DNA of 64,000 nt from the NCBI GenBank assembly GCA_023205875.1, contig CP060757.1, positions 124,001-188,000 on the forward strand, written 5' to 3'. Every line of letters begins with the position of its first letter. Positions within the stretch are counted from its first letter, which is position 1. A program made the translations under genes and the position numbers. The notes under the pieces were generated by a model. That model saw only the letters and a program-made list of their open reading frames with translations. It made no database searches and had not been told where the DNA came from. Shown piece by piece: positions 30,437 to 39,729 of this stretch. This DNA comes from Chloropicon primus. Taxonomy: Eukaryota; Chlorophyta; Chloropicophyceae; Chloropicales; Chloropicaceae.

Positions 30437-32005
30437 TCACAACAGACTGGCGAGAAGTCCTTTCAATTTTGTGGTCCAGTCCTCGCCCTTCTTGAAGTGG
30501 TGAACTCCGTCGTGTTCGGACAAGGTCGTGGGGGCGGAAGCCCTCTGGCGTAGGTTCAGAATATCGGCCACTGCTGGATGCTTCTTGTCCGCCTCGCTGA
30601 TCCACGAGGACATTGGAACATTCCCGCCGAGAGATTGAGAGACGGCTTCACTGAACTTTGCTGGGTGCGCACAAGCCATGACGATCTTCACAACGTTCGA
30701 TGTGGGAATCTCGCAGTCGGCGAATGCGGCTGCAACGGCGACCGCGGTGTGAGGATCGATGACGTAAGCATTCTCATCGTAGACCTTTGCGATCGTTTCC
30801 GATATACCTTTGTCTGACGTCGAGCACGATCGCAGTCTCAATTCCTCGGCGAGGGACACCCGCTCCCGCTCGGTCAGATCGACCTTTTGGCCCCCCTCCC
30901 CCTTCCACCTCTTCATCCACTGCTTGACTTTGGCCCTGTTCTGCTTGGACAGCAAGAACAGAATCCTTTCGACGTTGTAGGGGACACTGATGTCCATCGA
31001 GGGAGCGAGCGTTGCAACAACTTCCCGGCGCGATTCCAGCTCCCCCGTGGAAATGAGGGTGTGCAGCACGTCGTTCTCGTTGACGCACGCCACAACGGAG
31101 TGAACTGGCAGGCCCATCTGAGCTGCGAGAATTCCAGCGCTGCAGTGGCCTCCCCCCCCGGTGGGCACGTAAAAGCACGCCGACTCCTCCTCCCGGGGGC
31201 TCACCACTTGGAGATAGGAATAAAAGTAGTGGACGGTCTGCATGAGCACGCGGAACACGTTCACACTGTTCACCGAAGTCAGCGAAAATCGCGATTTGAA
31301 TTCCAGGTCACTGAACACGGCTTCCATGGGAACGTCCAAGTCGTCGGAATTCCCCTCGACGCAGATGACGGCGACGTTCTCGGCCTTGGCGTGCACCACC
31401 GTCTCGTACTCTTGCTCGAGCGTGATGGACGAGAACTCCGGGCTCGGGTAGAGCACCGTGACGGACAGGCGCTCCTTCCCGATGACGCCCTCGATAGCAG
31501 ACGCCCCGGTGTCCCCGGAGGTCCCGACCAGAAGGTTCAACCGGCCGTTCCTCTTTTCCAGCAGCTTCTCCATGTACCCGCACAGGACCCGCATCGAGAG
31601 GTCCTTGAAGGCCAGCGTGGGCCCGTGCCAGAGCTCCGCGACGTGCAAGGAGGGCGAGGAGGACGAAGAAGGGGAGGAGGAGGAGTCCTTGACGGCCTTG
31701 ATCCGCACCACCTCGTCGATGTCAAAGGCCCCGTCGTCGAAGGCTCCGTCCAAGATATCCCCGAGCTCCCCGCGGCTTATCACGGAGGCGTCCGTGAACA
31801 TGGCGAGGATCTTGTGGCAGACTTCCTTGTAGGAGCAACCTCTCCAGGCCTCGATCTCGGCCCTCGTCAAGGACGGAAGATCCGAGGGCATGAGCATCCC
31901 CCCGTCGTCCGCCCACCCCTTGAGCACCGCCTCCTCCAGCGTGTGCAGCGCGGGAGGCTCCGCGTCATCCCTCGTGCTCACGAAACGATCACTGCTGCTT
32001 GTCAT
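30437..32005 (-). CDS. Threonine synthase-like PLP enzyme (THR4/THNSL type)
   Basis: 522-aa fold-type II PLP enzyme of the fungal/bacterial THR4 and animal THNSL branch, distinct from the SAM-regulated plastid threonine synthase of land plants. The family N-terminus is STRDDAEPPALHTLEEAVLKGWADDGGMLMP; the PLP lysine lies in LWHGPTLAFKDLSM, and the Ser/Thr loop is LLVGTSGDTGASAIEG. A Ser-rich acidic insert lies before the lysine. The phosphate-binding loop usually reading PTGNFGN (or PTGAAGN in THNSL2) is VPTGGGGHCSAGILAAQMGLP here, an unusual form. Substrate is therefore open: O-phosphohomoserine (threonine synthase) or another phospho-amino acid (THNSL-like phospholyase). No obvious transit peptide from the ATG at 32005; a GTG-started extension was rejected. 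Confidence 0.85.
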   Translation of the reverse strand: MTSSSDRFVSTRDDAEPPALHTLEEAVLKGWADDGGMLMPSDLPSLTRAEIEAWRGCSYKEVCHKILAMFTDASVISRGELGDILDGAFDDGAFDIDEVVRIKAVKDSSSSPSSSSSPSLHVAELWHGPTLAFKDLSMRVLCGYMEKLLEKRNGRLNLLVGTSGDTGASAIEGVIGKERLSVTVLYPSPEFSSITLEQEYETVVHAKAENVAVICVEGNSDDLDVPMEAVFSDLEFKSRFSLTSVNSVNVFRVLMQTVHYFYSYLQVVSPREEESACFYVPTGGGGHCSAGILAAQMGLPVHSVVACVNENDVLHTLISTGELESRREVVATLAPSMDISVPYNVERILFLLSKQNRAKVKQWMKRWKGEGGQKVDLTERERVSLAEELRLRSCSTSDKGISETIAKVYDENAYVIDPHTAVAVAAAFADCEIPTSNVVKIVMACAHPAKFSEAVSQSLGGNVPMSSWISEADKKHPAVADILNLRQRASAPTTLSEHDGVHHFKKGEDWTTKLKGLLASLL

Positions 32006-32546
32006 TACTGTACGGAGACAGACGATCGATCGAGAGACAACCCTGCCGCACACACTGCCTTCCCGATCGATCGATCGATCGAACGCGCGCGTCTCCTGTC
32101 TCTCTCTCTCTCTCTCTCTTCTTCACTCGTCCATCCACGGCGAGTGGATGGATATGGATATGGATGGTTCGTTCTCGTCCACCGCGAGAAGAAGAAGAAG
32201 AAGAAGAAGAAGAAGAAGAAGAGAGGCGAAGACCGCAAGAAAGCGAACCGAACCAAACCAACCCGATCGGTAGGTAGCGATCGATCGCGATCGCGATCGT
32301 GATCGACCTTGGCACGAACCACGATCGCGCTCTCTTGTGCTCTCGTCCACTGATCGATCGCAAAGATCAAAAAAAAGGAATCCAGGAAATTGAAGATCTC
32401 CTGTTGTAGATTTTCCAAATATCATTCGAAAGATACGGACGACGTGTCTTTCTGACGAGGAGAGAGAGAGAGAGAGATCCTCGCCTTGACTTGGGGACTT
32501 GGGGACGAGGGTTACGGGACCAAACGCTAACGACGGCCTCGACCAA

Positions 32547-32594
32547 GGGAAGCGTCTTGTCGCGATCTTTCCAAAGAGCTCTCGCTCGACCCTG
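32547..32594 (+). promoter_or_regulatory. Recurring oriented module copy
   Basis: It reads GGGAAGCGTCTTGTCGCGAT, then CTTTCCAAAGAGCTCTCGCT, sharing the AAGCGTCT-G-CG and CTTTC core with the other copies. It lies about 210 bp upstream of the HNH start. Confidence 0.6.
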
Positions 32595-32746
32595 GGTGCG
32601 CTCGGTTTCGTCGGCAAAGGCTTTGGGTTGGGAAAGGTCATCCATCAAGAAGCTTTGACTTGTTCTTTTTCTCTCCCCTCTCTCTCCTCTCTCTCTCTCC
32701 CTCTTCGGTGGTGGAGACACGGAGAGGGACGACGAGTTCCGCGAGA

Positions 32747-32790
32747 GGTAGCGTTGCCTCGCGAGCTTTCTATTGATCCCTCGATCGCTC
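32747..32790 (+). promoter_or_regulatory. Recurring oriented module copy
   Basis: It reads GCGTTGCCTCGCGAGCTTTC, then TATTGATCCCTCGATCG, matching the core CGAGCTTTCNATTGGT of other copies. It lies directly before the HNH start codon. Confidence 0.6.
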
Positions 32791-32801
32791 GACTCCTTGC
32801 G

Positions 32802-33703
32802 ATGCGTGGTGGCATGCACAACGTTGGCTTGAGGAAGGCTGTGACGAGGGTGGCGACGAGGTCGTCCTCAAGCGTGAATGGGCCCAAACCCGCGAAGAGA
32901 GGGCCGCTTGGTGCGGAGCTGAGGAAGGACACCTCGAAGAGACTCGTGCTTCCCTCCCAGAGCTTGTCTACGCCAACCAACTCGTTCACGGAGACGCTCG
33001 GTGTTGACACGGACCTCGGAAAGGACTTGAGCTCCATACCGAACGCCCAGCTCGGTCAGGTCAGTCACTCGATCCTTCTTCTTCCTCTTCTTCTTCTTCT
33101 TCTTCCCGCACACGTGTGCTGACACGAACGCTTTCGCTTTCGAACACACCACAGTTTCGGGCTTTGGTCCTGGACGTCTCCTACAGGCCTCTCGACACCG
33201 TTCCTTGGACGAGGGCAGTCGTGCTGGACTGCTTTGACAAAGTGGACGTCCTCGAGTACTACGACTCGTTCGTCAGGAGCGCGCGGGACTACCACTACCT
33301 CCCCGCGGTGATTCGGGTGAAGTTCTACGTGAAGAAGCTCAAGGGCGCGTTCGACAAGGGCGTCCCCTTGACGAGGAAAAACGTGTACGCCAGGGACCGC
33401 CACAAGTGCCAGTACTGCGGCAGCACGAAGAACCTGACGCTTGACCACGTGATCCCCACGAGCAGGGGGGGAGGAACCGAGTGGGACAATCTGGTTACCG
33501 CCTGCAACAAGTGCAACCAAAAGAAGGGGAACAAGCTCCTGAAAGAGCTTGGAAGCGGCATGAAGCTGAATAACAAGCCAAAGATGCCGAACCACTTGGA
33601 GATGAGCTCGTACATGGTAGCCAGGCAGGGAGGAAACGCCCCAAAGGAGTGGCGCGACTACCTGCCGCCAGGAACGGCGGACTGGGTCTTCAACAACGAC
33701 TAG
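32802..33703 (+). CDS. HNH-family nuclease-like protein, cyanobacterial/plastid type
   Basis: 268-aa protein from exons 32802-33059 and 33155-33703 (donor GTCAGT, phase 0). The second exon is the HNH protein widespread in cyanobacteria and plants: ALVLDVSYRPLDTVPWTRAV at its start, the zinc/HNH core CQYCGSTKNLTLDHVIPTS, then GGGTEWDNLVTACNKCNQKK. Exon 1 encodes a Ser/Arg/Lys-rich leader (MRGGMHNVGLRKAVTRVATR) that would suit a plastid transit peptide, consistent with a gene of cyanobacterial origin. Its role is not well known; a housekeeping organellar nuclease is more likely than a mobile homing enzyme, since it has its own intron and a plant-like context. Confidence 0.85.
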
Positions 33704-34025
33704 ACGAGCGAGCGAGCGAGCGAGGGAACCATCGGCGGCTTGGACTCGATGATGTTTTCTCCCTCGCGCTTTCATTCATCCATTCCATTCCTTATGAACA
33801 ACAAAGAAAAAAATTGTTATGTACATCAACTACACTTCCTTCCACCCGCGCCACTCCCCCTCCTCCTCCCCCTCCTCCTCCTCCCCCTCCTCCTCCCATC
33901 GCATCGCATCGAAACGCCCCTCAGCCGTTTCGAAATCTCGAGCCCTCTGTCGCTCGCTCCACTCTCTGCCTCTCTGCCTCTCTCTCTCTGTCTGCCGTCG
34001 TCGCGCGCGGGCGCGTGGTTCGAAG
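33704..34025. other. HNH 3' UTR and PAS1-like 5' region
   Basis: No gene. A GAGC tetramer run directly follows the HNH stop (33704-33725). CCT-triplet repeats at about 33855-33898, CATCG repeats near 33897-33912, and CT-rich sequence up to about 34000 lead into the next start. Confidence 0.45.
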
Positions 34026-35756
34026 ATGGCGCCGGCGGGGAGCATGGACTTCAGGCGCTTCATGGAAGCCCTCTCTTTGGCGTGCGCCAAAGCGGAGCCG
34101 CCGATAGAGCCGTCGATCGACACCGCGGCGAAGCACTGGACGGCGAGGAAGGAACAAGCCCTGCTCGAACAAGGTGCAGTGCTCAAGGTTGTGAACGAGG
34201 AGGGAAGGGGCGACGCCAATGCCGAGGAGGGTGACCTCGTGAAGTTTCATTACGCTGTCGCCTTCGAGTCGAAGCCGAGCCAAGTCATCGCGTCAACACG
34301 AGAGGATGGAAAACCTGGCGTGTTCGTTCTCGGCAAGAAGGGATCCCTGGGAAGGTTGCCGAGAGGGATGGAGATAGCGTTGCAATCGATGAAGGAAGGA
34401 GAGAGGTCCTCGTTCACGATTAAGCCGTCGTTTGGTTTCGGACATCCGGACTGCTCGTGGACGCTCGAGGGATGCGGAACGGAAGCCACCCTGAACATGG
34501 ACCTCGAGCTCGTTTCTATCACCAAAGGGGTCTGCGTCCAGGTGGTGAAGGAGGACTCGGTGGTGAAGGAGACTCTCAAGGATGGCACCGGTTGGGAGAA
34601 TCCGAGGCCGCCGTACAAAGTCGTCGCGGAGATCAAGGTGGGAGACCGCAAGGAGGAGCCCAGGCCGCTTCACTTCACTTGCGGGTCGAGTGCGATCCCG
34701 GAGCTGTTGGAGGAGGCCATAGGCCAGATGTTCCAGGGCGAGGTTGCGAGGATCTACGCGAGGGAGTGCCTGGGAAGCTCGGATCTCGTGCCCGCCTCGA
34801 CTTGCCCTTCAGAGGGACCGGTGGCCTTGCACACGTACGAGGTGAGCTTGCTGGAAGTGATCCAAGTCAGGGACGTTGTCGGGACGCAGGAAGTGATGAA
34901 GTCTCGGGTCAAGAACGGGGAAGGGGAGTTTCCCATCGACTGCCCGATCGTGGACTGCGCCATGAAGATACGCTGCGTGGGAAAGCTCAAGGGGAGCGGG
35001 GAGGTGTTCTGGGACACGGACGAGGAGGGGGGCGGGGAGCCCTTCGGCCTCGAGACGGGGTTGAACGTGGTGCCGGATGGCCTCGAAATGTGTCTCAAGC
35101 TCATGGTCCCGGGGGAGACGTCGGTGATCCAGTGCGCCCCCAAGTACGCCTACGACGACCTTCGGAGCAGGCAAGACAGGGTTGCCGGAAGGGTGCCCGC
35201 GGGAAGCGAGGTGGAGTGGGAGGTCACTCTCCTCGAGTTTGAGAAGCCAAAGAAGCTGGCAGACCTGCCCCTGGAGGAGGCCACCGCGGAGGCAGAGCAA
35301 CGAAAGAGGAAAGCGAATGCCCTGTTCAATTCCGGGCGATTCAAGTACGCGCAGGCAAAGTACGAGGAACTTCTCAGGGATCTCAAGGCTCTGGTCGACA
35401 CGGGCGCCATGATGGAGGCCGGCGGCGAGAGCGAGGCGTTGGGCCGCCTGGCCGTCAGCTGCACCTTGAACCTGGCAGCCTGCGCGCAAAGGCAAGGGCA
35501 GCACGTCGAGGCGCTCAAGCACTGCAACAAGGTGCTCGAGATGGATCCGGAAAACCCCAAAGCGTTCTACAGGAGGGGGCAGACGCACGCGCACCTCTCA
35601 GAGTGGGACGCCGCCAGGCGCGACTACAAGAGCATGGCCTCGGCGAGCGAGGACCTCAAGTCCGAGGCGGACGCCCAGCTGGAGAGGATCGACAGGCTGG
35701 AGAGAGATGCCCTCCAGAAGCAGAAGAAGCAGTTCCAGGGGTTTTTCAACAGGTGA
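34026..35756 (+). CDS. PAS1: PASTICCINO1-type multidomain FKBP with TPR
   Basis: 576-aa FKBP-TPR protein aligned end to end with Arabidopsis PASTICCINO1 (FKBP72), an immunophilin that scaffolds the very-long-chain fatty acid elongase in the ER and shapes cell division. It has three FKBP-like units (about 45-165, 170-285, 295-415), then TPR repeats (about 430-545) and a C-terminal amphipathic stretch KKQFQGFFNR, like QFKGLFDK in PAS1. Diagnostic phrases are GWENPRPPYKV, VIQVRDVVGTQEVM, GEFPIDCPIVD and VPDGLEMCLKLMVPGE. The active-site aromatic residues of FKBP12-type rotamases are mostly missing, as in PAS1, so scaffolding is likelier than isomerase activity. The ATG at 34026 gives a start without CT-rich translated leader. 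No introns. Confidence 0.88.
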   Translation: MAPAGSMDFRRFMEALSLACAKAEPPIEPSIDTAAKHWTARKEQALLEQGAVLKVVNEEGRGDANAEEGDLVKFHYAVAFESKPSQVIASTREDGKPGVFVLGKKGSLGRLPRGMEIALQSMKEGERSSFTIKPSFGFGHPDCSWTLEGCGTEATLNMDLELVSITKGVCVQVVKEDSVVKETLKDGTGWENPRPPYKVVAEIKVGDRKEEPRPLHFTCGSSAIPELLEEAIGQMFQGEVARIYARECLGSSDLVPASTCPSEGPVALHTYEVSLLEVIQVRDVVGTQEVMKSRVKNGEGEFPIDCPIVDCAMKIRCVGKLKGSGEVFWDTDEEGGGEPFGLETGLNVVPDGLEMCLKLMVPGETSVIQCAPKYAYDDLRSRQDRVAGRVPAGSEVEWEVTLLEFEKPKKLADLPLEEATAEAEQRKRKANALFNSGRFKYAQAKYEELLRDLKALVDTGAMMEAGGESEALGRLAVSCTLNLAACAQRQGQHVEALKHCNKVLEMDPENPKAFYRRGQTHAHLSEWDAARRDYKSMASASEDLKSEADAQLERIDRLERDALQKQKKQFQGFFNR

Positions 35757-35880
35757 GAGAAGCAAAAAAGAAAGGGGGAAATACGATTGATTCGATCGAC
35801 CGACGCTGTAATACTATGATGATGGGTGGCTGGGTCTTCTTCTTGCCGCGATGTTCTCTCGCACGGCCGCGCCTCGCTGC

Positions 35881-36709
35881 TCAGGTGCCCCACGGGAACC
35901 TTGAATCTGGGTTGTCGTCCCAGTCGTCCCAGTTGTCTGCCTGCACCTCCCCGTCGTCCACGATCCCGTCCGGCGAGAAGTAGCTCCTCTTGTCGGGCTT
36001 CACGCACTTGACAGGAACGCTGACAGAAAACTCCGTCCCGTCATCGCCCTTGTTGTTTATCGAGAGATTAATGTCCCTGTCGCCAAGCTCCACGTAGTCC
36101 TTCAGGGCGTTCACGATGGTCTGCTTCATGTCCTCCTGGACCTCCTCGGACAGGGAGTTCCTGTCCGCCACGAGAATCATCTTCAGGCGGCTCTTGGCCG
36201 CTTCCCTCGCCGGCATGTTCGACAGGTTCCTCTTCTTCTCCGGGAAGAATATGCGCCAGGCCTGGCCTATCTTCTTCAGAAGGCCCCTGTTCTGCGAATC
36301 CTGCGCCAGCACAAGGCAGACACGCACGAGGAGAAGAAAACCGTCAAAGAGTTAGAGTTAGCACACACAGACAGAAGCAAAGTTGCTGCAAGGAAGACTG
36401 CCCAGGACTCACCTCCTCCTCCTCGTCCTCCACGGGATCGTACGAAGGCGAAGACGACGCCACGCTACTCCGCAACCGCTGGTTGAGCCTCGAATCGTAG
36501 TCCTCTCCCTGCCCTCCCCTCGCTCTCGACCTCTCCTCTCTCCTCAGGTCGAACACCTCGTTGTTCAGGTCCGTCCCGCTCTCCCACCAGTTCCCCCCCG
36601 AACCCCTCCTCGACCCAGCAGCCACGCCTCCACCTCGCGGCCCTCTCCTCCCTCCCACCGCCACCGCCTTCGCGCTCCTCCCCCCCGATGCCAAACCTTT
36701 CATCGTCAT
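35881..36709 (-). CDS. MINE1: Plastid division topological specificity factor MinE
   Basis: 238-aa precursor from two exons (36709-36413 and 36300-35881, phase 0, donor GTGAGT). The mature part, in exon 2, has the MinE pattern AAKSRLKMILVADRN, then MKQTIVNALKDYVELGDRDI and FSVSVPVKCV. MinE drives MinD oscillation or release to place the FtsZ ring, here at mid-plastid. Exon 1 is a Gly/Arg/Ser-rich leader typical of a chloroplast transit peptide. The acidic C-terminal tail (DNWDDWDDNPDSRFPWGT) exceeds the bacterial protein. ATGs at 36709 and 36703 are equivalent. A 72-bp module copy begins 43 bp upstream. Confidence 0.88.
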
Positions 36710-36752
36710 CCCTCCCTCCTCTCTCTCTCTCCTCTCGCCCTCTCGCCCTCTG

Positions 36753-36824
36753 TCAATGCCTCACCCCGGCGCCGTTTCCCTCAAGCGAGGGCTCTTTTGA
36801 ACGAGCTCGACGAGACGCTTCCCC
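36753..36824 (-). promoter_or_regulatory. Recurring oriented module, long copy B
   Basis: Best partner of 23511-23582, similar along its entire 72 bp (TCAATGCCTCACC at its left end, CGAGACGCTTCCCC at its right). It lies just upstream of the MinE start. Confidence 0.7.
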
Positions 36825-37040
36825 TTACGCCGCCTCCCGGTGCTCTCTCTCCCTCCTCCGCCCGTCAGACGGTCTCACTTCCCCTCGTCTCTCCTTCTCT
36901 CTCCCCGCCGACTTATTTGAATGGATAAGGCCTTCGTCAAGAAAAAGGTCTCCGGAGGGAGGAGAGGGAGAGAGCGAGGGCTTCAGGGGAAGATTGCTGT
37001 GACATGACGAGATCGACGACGGACATAAAAGGCGTTAAAC

Positions 37041-37078
37041 GATAGGTTGTCTCACGAGCTTTCCATTGGTACCTTGGT
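37041..37078 (+). promoter_or_regulatory. Recurring oriented module copy
   Basis: It reads TTGTCTCACGAGCTTTCCAT, then TGGTACCTTGGTTG. The same string in nearly the same form is found in the copy upstream of the dioxygenase gene (1611-1650, minus strand). Confidence 0.65.
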
Positions 37079-37215
37079 TGGATTGATTGGACCGGAATTG
37101 GGTCTTTGCTCGCCCCATTGGTTTGCTGAGGGCTGAGGGGGAGGAGGGATCGGTGGCAAGGGAGGGCGAATCAGTGGAGTTGTGACGGGAGAGGGGGAGA
37201 AGATCGCAAGCTGGG

Positions 37216-37285
37216 ACGAAGAACTGTCTCTTTATCTTTCGTTAGAGCCATTGCTCGAAGGGAATGACGCTCTGGCGAGGAATTG
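37216..37285 (+). promoter_or_regulatory. Recurring oriented module, long copy C
   Basis: The reverse complement aligns over about 70 bp with copies A and B: CAATTCCTCGCCAGAGCG against TCAATGCCTCACCAGAGCG, then TTCGAGC, GGCTCT and CGAAAGA. It lies about 250-320 bp upstream of the CARM1 start. Confidence 0.65.
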
Positions 37286-37537
37286 TCAGATAGAGAGAGA
37301 CGGAGGCAGAAGGAGGCAGAAAGCGACGACGGAGAACCGAGAGGAGGTCACTGAGGTGGTGAGGGAGGAGAGGGCGAAGGAGAGGACACCAGGGTTGGCT
37401 TCAAAGTACGACTCTCGAGGCCTTTGGATTGGCACCAGCACTGCCTCGGTTCGACCCTCGTGAGGCAGAGGGGGAGCTTCAGAGAAGGGAGGAGCTGGGA
37501 GGGAACCGCCACCACCACACGCAGGATAGTCGTCACA

Positions 37538-38707
37538 ATGGGAGACAGCCGCTTCGATGCGAGGTGCCTGAGCAAGGCCTCCGTGGAGACGTACTTTAGC
37601 TACTACGCCAGCCTCCAGCACCAGCAGAACATGCTGCAGGACCACGTGAGGACCGGGTCGTACCACTCGGCGATCGTGGAGAACAGTAGGGCGTTCAAGG
37701 ACAAGGTGGTGGTCGACGTTGGCGCGGGGACTGGAATACTGTCCCTCTTTGCCGCCATGGCGGGGGCCAAGGCCGTTTTCGCGATCGAGGCGAGCGACAT
37801 GGCCCTGCAGGCGAGGAGACTGTGCGAGGCCAACGCCTCCAAGGGCGGAAGCCGGGTCCGCGTGGTGCAGTGCAAGGTGGAGGAGTTCCGCCTGCCCGAG
37901 GAGATTGGGAAGGCGGACGTGCTCATCAGCGAGCCCATGGGAACGCTCCTGGTGAACGAGAGAATGCTGGAGAGCTACGTTGCCGCGCGCGACCTCCTGC
38001 TCAAACCGGACGGGCTCATGTTCCCGAGCCACGGTTGCATCCACGTCTGCCCCTTCTACGATGAGCTCCTCCACCAGGAGATTGTCGCAAAGTCCCAATT
38101 TTGGCAGCAGAAGAACTATTTCGGACTGGACCTCTCCGTTCTCTCCGAGGACGCGAAGAGCGCCTACTTCTCGCAGCCGGTCGTGGATGCGATCTCCCCG
38201 AGTTCCCTGATGTCGTCGCCGGTGTCTTACCCAATCGACTTCACCAGCGTGTCCGAGGAGGCCTTGAAGGAGATTGTCATCCCCCTCTACTTCCAGAACT
38301 TCCAGTACCCAGTCGTGTCGCACGGCCTTGCCTGCTGGTTTGACGTCGAGTTCGGCTCCAGGGTCGGAGCGAGGCCGGCGGCAAGCGATGACGAGGACTC
38401 CTCCATGGAGCTGGGAACTTCTGGGAGGAACTCGAAGAACTTTTTTCTGACCACGGCTCCTGGCGAGCCCACCACGCACTGGTTCCAAATTCGCATGGTT
38501 CTCAGGGAGACCCTGAAGCTCATGCCTGGTCACCGCCTGGAGGGGCACTTGAAAATGAAAGCGCATTCGAGGCAAAGTTACGACGTCGAAGTCGAGCTCG
38601 CCGCCTTCACCGGCGAGGGACTCGAAGTGGGGGACCCGTGCACCGGCAAATTTGACTTGAAAGATCCCTATTACAGGCAGCTCGTTTCCTACCCCAACCA
38701 TGGATGA
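37538..38707 (+). CDS. PRMT4: Type I protein arginine methyltransferase, PRMT4/CARM1 group
   Basis: 389-aa SAM-dependent enzyme making asymmetric dimethylarginine on histone H3 and other nuclear proteins. Motif I is VVVDVGAGTGILSLFAA and post-I AIEAS; the double-E loop is SEPMGTLLVNERMLESY and the THW loop TTHWFQ. Phrases YFGLDLSVL, YFSQPVVD, SYPIDF and FDLKDPYYRQ single out the CARM1 group over PRMT1 or PRMT6. It lacks the N-terminal PH-like domain and C-terminal activation region of animal CARM1, so it is essentially the catalytic core. The start at 37538 (MGDSRFDARCLSKAS) is preferred over an upstream ATG at 37424, whose extension is compositionally like UTR. No introns. Confidence 0.9.
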   Translation: MGDSRFDARCLSKASVETYFSYYASLQHQQNMLQDHVRTGSYHSAIVENSRAFKDKVVVDVGAGTGILSLFAAMAGAKAVFAIEASDMALQARRLCEANASKGGSRVRVVQCKVEEFRLPEEIGKADVLISEPMGTLLVNERMLESYVAARDLLLKPDGLMFPSHGCIHVCPFYDELLHQEIVAKSQFWQQKNYFGLDLSVLSEDAKSAYFSQPVVDAISPSSLMSSPVSYPIDFTSVSEEALKEIVIPLYFQNFQYPVVSHGLACWFDVEFGSRVGARPAASDDEDSSMELGTSGRNSKNFFLTTAPGEPTTHWFQIRMVLRETLKLMPGHRLEGHLKMKAHSRQSYDVEVELAAFTGEGLEVGDPCTGKFDLKDPYYRQLVSYPNHG

Positions 38708-38976
38708 ACATCGCGATTGTGTATTACATATTTAATCCAAGAGCTCCATTGCCTTGTCCCACCACCTCTCCCTGGGTGGCTCTTCCCACAAACACAAACA
38801 AACACAAACAAAAACAAACAAATGCAGGAAGAAACGGATCAAGCACGGGATGGAAGGAACCTCGTTGATTGTGAGGCAAGATCCTAAACCCGAAACCCCA
38901 ATGCTTTGCCCTCCCCTCCCTCTCTCTGTGTTCTCAGAATTCATCTCCTCCTGCAGCCGCAGAGATCGAGTCGAGG

Positions 38977-39014
<38 letters not shown>

Positions 39015-39040
39015 TTTGTGGTGTTGAAGGGGAAGGAAGG
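38708..39040. other. CARM1 3' UTR and PDAP1 5' region
   Basis: No gene. An ACAAA repeat lies at about 38790-38823 and a GA run at 38981-39011, ending 29 bp before the PDAP1 ATG. Confidence 0.45.
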
Positions 39041-39658
39041 ATGGGACGAGGACCACGACGGGGAGGGAGGAAGAGGTTCACGGACTTCAAGACGCTTGAG
39101 GCGGAGGCGAAGGAGCTCAAGGAGCGGAAGGAGCGGGAGGCGAACGGTGAGGAGGTGACGAGTTCCGAGGAGGAAGGCGAGACGGAGAGCGAGAGCGAGG
39201 AAACCAGCAGCGAGGAGGAGAGAAGGAGCGGCGAGGCTGGGAAGAAGAAGGGCGTCGAGGGCCTCATTGAGGTGAACAATCCGAACTTCAAGCCGAAGAA
39301 GGCTGGGACGAAGGCAAGGGACGCCGACCTGAACTCGGCTCCCACCTTGACGAGGAGGGAAAGAGAAGCTCTGGAGGCTCAACGTTCGAAGGAGCGATAC
39401 TTCAAGTTGCAGAAGGAAGGCAAAACCGAGCAGGCGAGGAAAGACCTCGAGAGGCTGGCTCTTATCAGAAAGCAGAGGGAAGAGGCTGCAAAGAAAAGGT
39501 AAGAGAGACGGGCCGAATTGATGGAGTTGAGACCAATGCGAGGACCGGGCAACATAACTGACACAAGAGAACTCCCTCTCTCTCTCTCTCTCTCTTTTGT
39601 GTCCCTTAGAGCTGAGGAGAAGGCGAAGAAGGAGGCTGCGGGCTCCAAGAAGAAATGA
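39041..39658 (+). CDS. PDAP1: 28 kDa heat- and acid-stable phosphoprotein (PDAP1) homologue
   Basis: 168-aa acidic/basic helical protein of the casein-kinase substrate PP28 family. Exons are 39041-39498 and 39610-39658, with a split Arg codon and a final exon of only 49 nt. The N-terminus is MGRGPRRGGRKRFTDFKTLE, the middle an E/S-rich phospho-acceptor stretch, then GLIEVNNPN and the family core LTRREREALEAQRSKERYFK with LQKEGKTEQARKDLERLALI, ending in a Lys/Glu tail. The molecular role is poorly known: RNA or ribosome association and translation-linked functions are reported for animal homologues. The start is preceded by a long GA tract. Confidence 0.88.
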
Positions 39659-39729
39659 GGAAATAAAGAATATATTATGATTACTTTACAATAATAATCG
39701 CGAGAGCCACGCCCTCCCCTTCTTCACCA

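Larger units (their letters stand above)
32006..32801. promoter_or_regulatory. Divergent promoter region, threonine-synthase-like / HNH gene
   Basis: No gene. It contains TC repeats at 32097-32119 (GA on the minus-gene sense strand), an AGA triplet run at about 32190-32222, GATCGATC palindrome clusters near 32065-32085 and 32278-32300, and a GA run at about 32458-32477. Two module copies (32547-32594 and 32747-32790) are both oriented to the HNH gene, the second ending about 10 bp before its ATG. Confidence 0.6.
36710..37537. promoter_or_regulatory. Divergent promoter region, MinE / CARM1
   Basis: No gene. It carries three module copies: 36753-36824 (oriented to MinE), and 37041-37078 and 37216-37285 (both oriented to CARM1). 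Confidence 0.65.

Noticed and set aside
32802-33703. HNH gene as a mobile homing endonuclease
   Set aside because: The HNH core and N-terminal block match the widespread cyanobacterial/plant housekeeping form; it has a targeting-like leader and a spliceosomal intron, with no intron-encoded or intein context.
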